DNA of 6,202 nucleotides from assembly GCA_022842255.1 (NCBI GenBank), contig JALHPW010000141.1, positions 1 to 6,202 of the forward strand, written 5' to 3'. Shown piece by piece: positions 1 through 5,382 of the stretch. The stretch is from Saprospiraceae bacterium. GTDB lineage: Bacteria; Bacteroidota; Bacteroidia; Chitinophagales; Saprospiraceae. Every line of letters begins with the position of its first letter. The first letter of the stretch is position 1. The position numbers were made by a program, and so were the translations under genes. Under the pieces are notes generated by a model, which worked only from the letters and a program-made list of their open reading frames with translations, had not been told where the DNA came from and ran no database searches.

Positions 1-34
1 GGGCTTTAGCCCTTAAAAACAAGGGCTAAAGCCC
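1..34. repeat. Perfect inverted repeat, REP-like hairpin
   Basis: Two perfect 14-bp arms (1-14 and 21-34, left arm GGGCTTTAGCCCTT) flank a 6-nt A-rich loop. Each arm also contains the smaller palindrome GGGCT..AGCCC, so the arms can fold alone or together. No T-tract follows the stem, which argues against a simple intrinsic terminator on the + strand. It could still end or protect a transcript entering from the left, since the upstream gene lies outside the window. The stem may extend beyond the window edge. Confidence 0.75.
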
Positions 35-39
35 TGACT

Positions 40-47
40 TACCTTTG
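40..47 (+). promoter_or_regulatory. Possible Bacteroidota -7 promoter element
   Basis: TACCTTTG matches the Bacteroidota -7 consensus TAnnTTTG exactly and points toward the gene starting at 146. No convincing -33 TTG is seen at the expected distance, because that place is occupied by the right arm of the first hairpin. If real, it would give a leader of about 95 nt containing the second hairpin. An 8-bp match with two free positions can arise by chance, so this is weak. Confidence 0.2.
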
Positions 48-59
48 TTCCTTTTCAAT

Positions 60-79
60 CCCCGGCCTGAAGACCGGGG
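60..79. repeat. GC-rich imperfect hairpin, REP-like
   Basis: CCCCGG (60-65) pairs with CCGGGG (74-79). Inside, CT (67-68) can pair with AG (71-72), leaving a C/A mismatch between the two stems. It lies 26 bp after the first hairpin and 66 bp before the first gene. Two different palindromes side by side between genes resemble REP/BIME elements, but no partner transposase is in view. Confidence 0.55.
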
Positions 80-145
80 CAATTTTACCACCACTGTACA
101 ATATGAGGATAGTCAGGTTCAAAAATTTCCTTAAATCGCTTTTTT

Positions 146-865
146 GTGAAAAAACAGACCCAACTCTTATTTGTATTCGGCTTTTTGGCCCTTTGTTTCC
201 CGCAAACCGCCTCGACTCAAAACCCGGCCGCGCCCGGTTTTAACGAGGCTGGCTCCGATGCCCGGGCCATTGCTATTGCCGACGAGGTGATGCTGGCCAT
301 GGGAGGCCGTCAAGCCTGGGACGAAACCCGGAATATCTCCTGGAATTTTTTCAACCGCCGGAAACTGTTGTGGGACAAAAAAGCGGGCACGTGCCAAATC
401 GATTGGATCACCCGTCCGCTGCAAGTCAGCGTCAACCTAAACGACGGCACGGGGACCGTGAAAATTGATGGCATTGAACAAACCCATCCCGACAGTCTGG
501 CCAAGTACCTCGACATGGGAAAAAAGGTCTGGATCAACGATTCCTACTGGTTGGTCATGCCCTTTAAATTGAAGGATTCCGGGGTGACCCTAAAACACCT
601 CGGCGACGCCAAAACCGAGGACGGCGCCGACGCTGATTTGCTTCAAATGACCTTTGAGGGCGTGGGGGTTACGCCCGACAACAAATACCATGTTTGGGTG
701 GACAAAAAGACGCGGCTGGTGACCCAATGGGCCTATTTTGCAAAGTACAGCGACGAAAAACCGGCCCTCGTCAATGCCTGGGGCGGCTACAAACGCTGTG
801 GCAACATCCTGCTTTCCTCCGAACGCGGCAGCCGTGGCTCGCTGGACCCGGTGGCGGTAAATTGA
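146..865 (+). CDS. Secreted LolA-like-fold protein of unknown function
   Basis: The predicted protein has 239 residues and starts at GTG. The frame is closed by a stop at 110-112, and GTG 146 is the only usual start that keeps the whole signal peptide (Lys2-Lys3, hydrophobic 7-18, cleavage probably around 22-25). There is no lipobox, so it is likely a soluble periplasmic protein. The mature part contains a GGRQAW segment (53-58), alternating hydrophobic/charged strands rich in Trp (W66, W76, W87, W129, W135), the stretch around INDSYWLVMPFKLKD (130-144), and KYHVWVDKKT (180-189) followed by LVTQW. From memory this pattern fits uncharacterised Bacteroidota proteins with an outer-membrane-lipoprotein-sorting (LolA/LolB-like) beta fold, which suggests lipid or lipoprotein binding; DUF6503 is a possible assignment. 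No catalytic residues are evident. It converges with the gene at 1017-2072 and has no operon partner in the window. Function is open; the reading frame is solid. Confidence 0.85.
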   Translation: MKKQTQLLFVFGFLALCFPQTASTQNPAAPGFNEAGSDARAIAIADEVMLAMGGRQAWDETRNISWNFFNRRKLLWDKKAGTCQIDWITRPLQVSVNLNDGTGTVKIDGIEQTHPDSLAKYLDMGKKVWINDSYWLVMPFKLKDSGVTLKHLGDAKTEDGADADLLQMTFEGVGVTPDNKYHVWVDKKTRLVTQWAYFAKYSDEKPALVNAWGGYKRCGNILLSSERGSRGSLDPVAVN

Positions 866-874
866 AATAATTTT

Positions 875-1035
875 GAATGTGGTCAATGTGTTTAATGTGG
901 GCAATGTGAACTTAATTGGAAAAAGTGGTCGATTTGGACCACACGGAATCAATTCACATTTATCATATTGACCACATTCATCAAATTGACCACATTCATC
1001 AAATTGACCACATTCATCATATTGACCACATTTCA
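875..1035. repeat. 18-bp repeats arranged as an imperfect large palindrome
   Basis: The right half holds three tandem 18-bp units (967-984, 985-1002, 1003-1020) of ATTGACCACATTCATCAA with 0-1 changes, plus a partial fourth (1021 to about 1035). The left half holds two degenerate units in the opposite orientation (876-893 and 894-911, AATGTGG.CAATGTG). Between them are nested stems: AATGTGAA (903-910) with TTCACATT (953-960), and GTGGTC (925-930) with GACCAC (937-942). The block fills the space between two convergent genes and enters the last codons of the minus-strand gene. A role in two-way transcript ending is possible, but there are no T-tracts. Confidence 0.8.
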
Positions 1036-2072
1036 ATGATGTTTTGGCCAATCATACTTTTCCAGTCCTTTTTTTGTGGGTTTTCGGCCATTTTCAACAA
1101 CACATCCAACTGGCGCGGGGAGAGCAACTCGTCGGGCGATTGTTTTTTGCCCACGAGGCTGTTGGCGCGGGCTGCTTGCAGGGAGGTCATTGGGATGAAG
1201 CGGTAGGGGGTTTGGGCGAGGTAGTATTTCGGCTCGCGGTCGGAGCGAAAACCCTCGTTTTTAGCACAGGGCGTAAAACTTTTGGGTTGGGTCAATTTTT
1301 CCAATTCTGCGCGACTCGTTACCGATGGGTCGAACTGGACTTTCACCACTTCTTTGCCGTCTTGAAAACCGGGTTCGGTTTCGATTACCCCTGGGAGTGC
1401 GCCAAAGGTCCCTTCGCCGGTCCAAAAACAGTACATCGAAAAAGTGGCGGTTTCCAAGCCTGCCTCGCGTGCAGCGAGTTCTTCTTCCAACAATTCGAGG
1501 TAGCGCGGGGCGGTTTTGCCCGTCAAATCCAGGGCGCGGCGCATGCCATTCACGAGTTGGAGGGATGAATTGAAATTGGGCATCCGCAATACAATATCTT
1601 GATAATCAGCGCGCACGATGCGTACCACGGGGTTGTTCCAGGCCGGCTCCCCAAATAGTTTCAGGGCTTCAGCATCCTTACCACCCTTGTTGTTGAAAAT
1701 ACAAACGGGCACGAAATAGGTCTCAATAGCCTCCACGATGAGCGGGTGAGAAAGCGTCGTGTTGCCATAACGGGTACAATTGGAGCAGCCGGGCACTTCC
1801 TGAAAAAGCAAGAGGATGGGTTTGCCCGATTTTTCGGATTGGGCTTTTCCTGCGTCCAGGTCGCGCAGCCATTGAACCTTGCCGAGCTCTTCGGGTTGTT
1901 TACCTGCCGTAGCACGCAGCGCGGAGGCGGGTGCATTGGATAATTGGGTGACTGGTGATTGGTTTACTGGTGATTGGGTGGTAGGGGTTGGTAGGGGCTG
2001 ATTTTTTGGCATCAAAAACGCCGCAGCGAGTGCTGCAAATGGAACAATAAGTAGGAGCGCTGTGTACTTCAT
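1017..2072 (-). CDS. Exported thioredoxin/MsrA-like protein, Cys form of a VPGUxxT-type family
   Basis: The protein has 351 residues and starts at ATG 2072-2070. Residues 1-21 form a signal peptide or membrane anchor, followed by a Pro/Gln/Ser/Thr-rich linker (about 22-60). Domain 1 (about 65-190) is thioredoxin-like: SGKPILLLF (82-90), then EVPGCSNC (92-99) with a CxxC pair C96/C99, and FGEPAWNNPVVR (140-151). Domain 2 (about 207-310) resembles methionine sulfoxide reductase A: YCFW (214-217) keeps the MsrA Cys-Phe-Trp with C215 as the presumed nucleophile, E220 sits near the MsrA glutamate, and LPGVIET (226-232) and EVVKVQFDP (241-249) follow the MsrA pattern. The usual GCFW glycine is Tyr. 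From memory this architecture matches the NCBI family of VPGUxxT thioredoxin-like (seleno)proteins, type 2. The position that is selenocysteine there is C96 (codon TGC) here. A thiol redox or repair role outside the cytoplasm is inferred. The last residues and the stop lie inside an 18-bp repeat. Confidence 0.87.
   Translation of the reverse strand: MKYTALLLIVPFAALAAAFLMPKNQPLPTPTTQSPVNQSPVTQLSNAPASALRATAGKQPEELGKVQWLRDLDAGKAQSEKSGKPILLLFQEVPGCSNCTRYGNTTLSHPLIVEAIETYFVPVCIFNNKGGKDAEALKLFGEPAWNNPVVRIVRADYQDIVLRMPNFNSSLQLVNGMRRALDLTGKTAPRYLELLEEELAAREAGLETATFSMYCFWTGEGTFGALPGVIETEPGFQDGKEVVKVQFDPSVTSRAELEKLTQPKSFTPCAKNEGFRSDREPKYYLAQTPYRFIPMTSLQAARANSLVGKKQSPDELLSPRQLDVLLKMAENPQKKDWKSMIGQNIIEMWSI
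1944..1981 (-). repeat. 15-bp in-frame tandem repeat in the linker of the thioredoxin/MsrA-like gene
   Basis: About 2.5 copies of a 15-bp unit (1944-1958, 1959-1973, partial from 1974) encode the minus-strand peptide SPVNQ-SPVTQ at residues 34-43, preceded by TTQ. The copies differ at three positions. Since 15 is a multiple of three, copy-number change would lengthen or shorten the disordered linker between the membrane anchor and the thioredoxin domain without breaking the frame. Confidence 0.7.
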
Positions 2073-2074
2073 AT

Positions 2075-2082
2075 CAAAGTTA
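2075..2082 (-). promoter_or_regulatory. Possible -7 promoter element next to the start codon at 2072
   Basis: Read on the minus strand this is TAACTTTG, an exact match to TAnnTTTG, ending two bases before the ATG. A TTG at 2101-2099 could be the -33 element, with a spacer of 16 nt, slightly short for Bacteroidota. If used, transcription would begin at or just inside the start codon, giving a leaderless message. The 75-bp space to the divergent gene (2073-2147) must hold any promoters for both genes; I see no exact consensus for the plus-strand gene. Confidence 0.3.
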
Positions 2083-2147
2083 AGTCTTATTTTTTGAACA
2101 ATTATGGCATTTTCGCCTTTCTAAATACCACCACATTAATACTAACC

Positions 2148-2861
2148 ATGGATTGGATAAGCAACCCTGACATTTGGATAGCATTTTTTACACTTTGCGC
2201 GCTGGAGATTGTACTCGGCATCGACAATATCATTTTCATTTCGATTCTTACGAGCCGGCTCCCGGAACATCAACAAGCCAAGGGCCGGCGAATTGGTCTA
2301 GCTCTGGCGATGTTGACACGTATTGCGCTGCTTTTGTCGCTCACCTGGATGATGAAATTGACCGCGCCCCTTTTCGTGGTGGGAAGCCAAGAAATCAGCG
2401 GACGAGACCTCATCTTATTGCTGGGTGGTCTTTTTCTGATGTACAAAAGTGTAAACGAAATCCATACCAAGGTCGAAGAGGCGGATGAATCCGACAAAAA
2501 AGTCCGCAAGGGGAAGTTTTCAACGATTATTGTGCAGATAATTTTGGTTGATATTGTCTTTTCCCTCGATTCAGTGATTACTGCCGTTGGGATGGTCAGT
2601 GAAATCGGTGTAATGATAGCCGCCGTTATTACCTCCGTGTTGGTGATGATGCTGGCGGCCGAGTCGATTAGTAAATTTGTCAACCAACACCCAGCGATAA
2701 AGATATTGGCCTTGGCCTTCCTCATCATGATTGGGGTGGCGCTTGTGGGCGAGGGGCTTGGTTTCCACATCCCGAAAGGGTACATCTACTTCTCTATGGC
2801 CTTCTCCGTTGCTGTGGAGTTTATCAACATCCGACTCAAAAACCGCACAAAATCCAGCTGA
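2148..2861 (+). CDS. TerC-family integral membrane protein (YgdQ-like)
   Basis: The chosen ATG at 2148 gives 237 residues. A TTG at 2094 would add 18 residues, but homologues typically begin close to the MDWISNP-like segment, so the short form is preferred. No Shine-Dalgarno sequence precedes it. About seven membrane segments are visible (roughly 9-33, 49-69, 87-101, 126-148, 150-172, 180-200, 205-228). The two family signatures are complete: EIVLGIDNIIF (20-30) and the internal-repeat counterpart DIVFSLDSVIT (135-145), with acidic residues E20, D26, D135 and D141 placed to bind metal in the membrane. A charged cytosolic-type loop (about 104-123, rich in Glu, Asp and Lys) separates the two halves. 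Family members have been linked to manganese efflux and to metal loading of exported enzymes; the name comes from tellurium resistance. There are no tellurite-cluster neighbours here, so a housekeeping metal-handling role is more likely. It is divergent from the thioredoxin/MsrA-like gene and 102 bp upstream of the peptidase gene. Confidence 0.93.
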   Translation: MDWISNPDIWIAFFTLCALEIVLGIDNIIFISILTSRLPEHQQAKGRRIGLALAMLTRIALLLSLTWMMKLTAPLFVVGSQEISGRDLILLLGGLFLMYKSVNEIHTKVEEADESDKKVRKGKFSTIIVQIILVDIVFSLDSVITAVGMVSEIGVMIAAVITSVLVMMLAAESISKFVNQHPAIKILALAFLIMIGVALVGEGLGFHIPKGYIYFSMAFSVAVEFINIRLKNRTKSS

Positions 2862-2915
2862 CCACTTGGTCGTTTGCGTGAGTTTTGGGGTTGTTTGTGG
2901 GTTCTGTCAATCATG

Positions 2916-2951
2916 TTTCGGCGAGGCGAATTACCTTTCGCCTCGCCGAAA
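2916..2951 (+). repeat. Perfect 15-bp-stem hairpin between terC-like gene and dpp4
   Basis: TTTCGGCGAGGCGAA (2916-2930) and its exact reverse complement (2937-2951) enclose a 6-nt loop. The hairpin begins 54 bp after the terC-like stop and ends 12 bp before the dpp4 ATG. It is followed by TTTATTCT, a weak T-rich tail, so it could terminate the terC-like transcript. With only 12 bp left there is no room for a separate dpp4 promoter after it, so any dpp4 message that starts upstream carries the hairpin in its leader. Confidence 0.75.
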
Positions 2952-2963
2952 TTTATTCTGAAC

Positions 2964-5189
2964 ATGACAAAATCGCTCAACTCCCTCGTCGCATTGCTCC
3001 TGTTTTTGCCCCTATCGCTTTGCGCGCAAAAAACCATTACGCTCGACGATTGCTTTTCCTTTTTTAAGTTTTACCCACAAACGGGTGCGGAGTTCCATTA
3101 CCTGCAAGATGGTGCGCGCTACGTCGAGGCCGATCACGATGGGGTCTTGCATATTCGGGATGTGCGAAATGAGCGCTTGGATTCCATCATTTCCATGAAT
3201 TTACCCGAAGCGGTGAAGGGTTTCGACCAGTTCGAATTCAGCGAGGACGAGACCAAGCTCCTGCTTCGCACCGAATCCGAACCCGTGTATCGGCATTCCG
3301 TGTTGGCGAATTATTTCGTGCACGATTTCAAAACTGGCAAAACCCAAGCGGTTTTTGAAAAAGGCAAACTGCAGTTTGTGACCTTTTCGCCAGATGGTAC
3401 CAACTTGGCCTTTGTGTTTGGCAACAATCTGTATATCAAGGATTTAGAGACGCAAAAGATAACACAAATCACCCAGGACGGTGCCGCGAACAAAATCATC
3501 AACGGCCTGCCCGATTGGGTGTACGAGGAGGAATTTAGTCCCGTGGACGGCGACGGCATGGTGGCCACCCGATGGAGTCCGAACGGTGCTATGCTGGCTT
3601 TTATCCGTTTTGACGAAACCGTCGTGCCGGAGTTCCCGCTCACCTGGTACGAAGGGGGCGTCTACCCACGCCGCAGCAGTTTTAAATACCCCAAGGTTGG
3701 GGAAGCCAATTCTACGGTGAGCGTCCACCTCTATGACCTGAACAGCCAGGGCATGGTGGGCAAATTGATGGGGCTTGAGCCCGACGACTATTGCCCAAGG
3801 ATTAATTGGACCCCTGACAATCAGTTGGTTATGACGCGATTGAACCGGCGGCAGGATACCCTGGATTTGCTGCTTGCGTTGCCCGACCGGACCATTTATG
3901 TCCAGGAAGACCAGACCAATTGGATCCCGACACGCCTGCTTTTGGAAGAAACCGACCCGGCGTACGTGGAAATCGAATCGGACAACAAACTGATTTTTTT
4001 AAAAAACAAACAGCACTTTCTCTGGATGAGCGAGCGGAATGGATGGCAACATATTTACCGCCACCCTTTGAATCAGACCATGGCGGAGGCGCCTGTGGAG
4101 CTCACCAAAGGCGATTTTGACGTGACAGCTTTTTATGGGGTAGATGAAAAAAATGACAAGTTTTACTTTCAGGCCGCTACTCCGACCCCGCTGGACCGAC
4201 AAATTTGGGAGGGCAATTTGAGCAGCGGCGAGATTCGGCTGCTCACCGCTCCGACGGGCACCCATGAAGCTCGGTTTAGTCCCACGTTTGATTATTTCAC
4301 CCACATCTGGTCCAACGCCAACACCCCGCCCGTGGTCAATATTTGCGACCGCAACGACGATACCCTGCGGGTGGTCAACAAAAACGAACGAATCCGCAAA
4401 CTGCGCAAGGAATACGGTTTTGTGCAGAAGGAATTTTTCCAAATCCCACTCGCCGACGGTACTCAGCTCAATGCCTGGATGCTTCGCCCTGCGGTGCTGG
4501 ACACCTTGAAAAAGTATCCGATTTTGTTTGACAATTACGGCGGACCAGGCTCGCAAACTGTTCAAAATCAATACGATGGATACATGGGTAGCTGGCACCA
4601 GATGTTGGTACAAAAGGGGTATGTAGTGGTGAGTGTGGACAATCGGGGCACGGGTGCCAGAGGCCGGGATTTCCGGAAATGCACCCAATTGCAGCTTGGG
4701 AAACTGGAGACCGAAGACCAAATCGCAGCGGCCAAATTCCTGGGTTCGCAGCCTTGGGCCGACCCCAACCGTTTGGGGATTTGGGGCTGGAGTTTTGGGG
4801 GCTATTTGAGCACTTCCTGCATTTTGAAAGGCAATGACGTGTTCAAAATGGCGATGGCCGTGGCGCCCGTGGTCAATTGGAAATGGTACGATTCGGCGTA
4901 TACCGAGCGGTATATGCACACCATGAAAGACAACTCAAAAGGATACGAAGACAATTCGCCTGTCAATTTTGCCAACCTGCTCCGGGGCGACAACTACCTG
5001 ATTTGCCATGGCGTGACCGACGACAATGTGCATTGGCAACAAACCGTGGAGATGATCAATTCGCTTATCAAGGCCAATAAACAGTTTGAGACCTATTACT
5101 ACCCGAATCGCAACCACGGGATTTATGGGGACAATGCGACGAAGCACTTGTTCACCAAGTTGACTAACTTTTTGATGGAGAAACTTTGA
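2964..5189 (+). CDS. dpp4: Exported dipeptidyl peptidase IV, serine peptidase family S9B
   Basis: The chosen ATG at 2964 gives 741 residues and places a signal peptide exactly at the N-terminus (Lys3, hydrophobic 8-19, likely cleavage after LCA at 21). A TTG at 2874 would add 30 residues encoded partly by a hairpin, so it is rejected. C20 is not in a good lipobox because Leu precedes it. Residues from about 50 to 480 form the DPP IV beta-propeller and include DWVYEEEF (184-191), whose E189/E190 correspond to the human Glu205/Glu206 pair that binds the substrate amino terminus. The C-terminal alpha/beta-hydrolase domain holds GWSFGG with nucleophile S610, the acid D686 in CHGVTDDNVH, and H718 in NRNHG. 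Spacing of 76 and 32 residues closely matches human DPP IV (78 and 32). It should remove Xaa-Pro or Xaa-Ala dipeptides from peptides in the periplasm or at the surface, feeding peptide catabolism, as in Porphyromonas gingivalis. Length is normal and no key residue is missing. Confidence 0.96.
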   Translation: MTKSLNSLVALLLFLPLSLCAQKTITLDDCFSFFKFYPQTGAEFHYLQDGARYVEADHDGVLHIRDVRNERLDSIISMNLPEAVKGFDQFEFSEDETKLLLRTESEPVYRHSVLANYFVHDFKTGKTQAVFEKGKLQFVTFSPDGTNLAFVFGNNLYIKDLETQKITQITQDGAANKIINGLPDWVYEEEFSPVDGDGMVATRWSPNGAMLAFIRFDETVVPEFPLTWYEGGVYPRRSSFKYPKVGEANSTVSVHLYDLNSQGMVGKLMGLEPDDYCPRINWTPDNQLVMTRLNRRQDTLDLLLALPDRTIYVQEDQTNWIPTRLLLEETDPAYVEIESDNKLIFLKNKQHFLWMSERNGWQHIYRHPLNQTMAEAPVELTKGDFDVTAFYGVDEKNDKFYFQAATPTPLDRQIWEGNLSSGEIRLLTAPTGTHEARFSPTFDYFTHIWSNANTPPVVNICDRNDDTLRVVNKNERIRKLRKEYGFVQKEFFQIPLADGTQLNAWMLRPAVLDTLKKYPILFDNYGGPGSQTVQNQYDGYMGSWHQMLVQKGYVVVSVDNRGTGARGRDFRKCTQLQLGKLETEDQIAAAKFLGSQPWADPNRLGIWGWSFGGYLSTSCILKGNDVFKMAMAVAPVVNWKWYDSAYTERYMHTMKDNSKGYEDNSPVNFANLLRGDNYLICHGVTDDNVHWQQTVEMINSLIKANKQFETYYYPNRNHGIYGDNATKHLFTKLTNFLMEKL

Positions 5190-5193
5190 GGGG

Positions 5194-5258
5194 TTTTGCC
5201 ACGAATTGCACCAATTTGCACTAATTTTTCGTGTAAATTGGTGCAATTCGTGGCAAAA
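5194..5258. repeat. Long near-perfect palindrome between convergent genes
   Basis: Two 28-bp arms (5194-5221 and 5231-5258) surround a 9-nt loop (TAATTTTTC). The only non-Watson-Crick pair is 5218 G with 5234 T, a wobble pair in plus-strand RNA and a C/A mismatch in minus-strand RNA. The left arm is itself built of short units CACGAATTG, CACCAATTTG, CACTAATTTT. The right arm ends in an A-tract, not a T-tract, and the reverse strand ends in AAAACCCC, so it is not a canonical terminator for either gene. It resembles dispersed CACGAATT-type intergenic repeats common in environmental bacterial genomes (recalled, not searched). Confidence 0.85.
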
Positions 5259-5334
5259 AACACTCCGGCAAGATAAACCCTTCCCATTAAATTGGGATAC
5301 GCTCCGTAGTTGCGTGAACCCAAACCCCTCTAAC

Positions 5335-5358
5335 GTTGCGCCGTAGCGTCGTTGCGTG
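5335..5358. repeat. Degenerate 8-bp tandem repeat, three units
   Basis: Units GTTGCGCC (5335-5342), GTAGCGTC (5343-5350) and GTTGCGTG (5351-5358) follow each other without gaps. A related copy with GTTGCGTGAA lies at 5309-5318 and recurs at 5351-5360, each preceded nearby by CCGTAG. The array ends 25 bp beyond the stop codon of the minus-strand permease gene. The rest of the 193-bp spacer (5190-5382) holds the long palindrome and otherwise nothing I recognise. Confidence 0.5.
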
Positions 5359-5382
5359 AAGCCTTCAATTTGTTGCCCAAAA

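Noticed and set aside
967..1032. CRISPR array
   Set aside because: The units are contiguous 18-bp tandem repeats with no spacers, and no cas genes are present.
1017..1034. TGA at the end of the thioredoxin/MsrA-like gene as a possible selenocysteine codon
   Set aside because: The family's Sec position is at residue 96, where the codon is TGC. The terminal TGA is followed at once by another in-frame TGA within the repeat, and I saw no domain continuing beyond it.
590..1051. Minus-strand frame starting with CGQ(Y/F)DE repeats
   Set aside because: It is the opposite-strand reading of the same DNA repeat continued antisense into the LolA-like gene; nothing protein-like remains outside the repeat.
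916..1206. Plus-strand frame with repeated HIDHIHQ residues, resembling a His-rich metal-binding peptide
   Set aside because: The repeat residues are only the translation of the 18-bp DNA repeat; the frame then runs antisense through the well-supported gene at 1017-2072 and has no recognisable start context.
2874..2963. Upstream TTG start for dpp4 (30 extra residues)
   Set aside because: The extension would be encoded by the intergenic hairpin and would bury the signal peptide; ATG 2964 is the natural start.
3999..4919. 306-codon open frame antisense to dpp4
   Set aside because: It lies wholly opposite the conserved peptidase, including its catalytic domain, and has no domain-like composition; a shadow frame caused by codon bias.
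5194..5258. Canonical intrinsic terminator for dpp4
   Set aside because: The stem is strong but the 3' side is an A-tract rather than a T-tract on the plus strand, and the minus strand also lacks one; kept as a repeat.
5282..5297. Short hairpin TCCCA/TGGGA
   Set aside because: Only a 5-bp stem with a 6-nt loop, expected by chance and without a T-tract.
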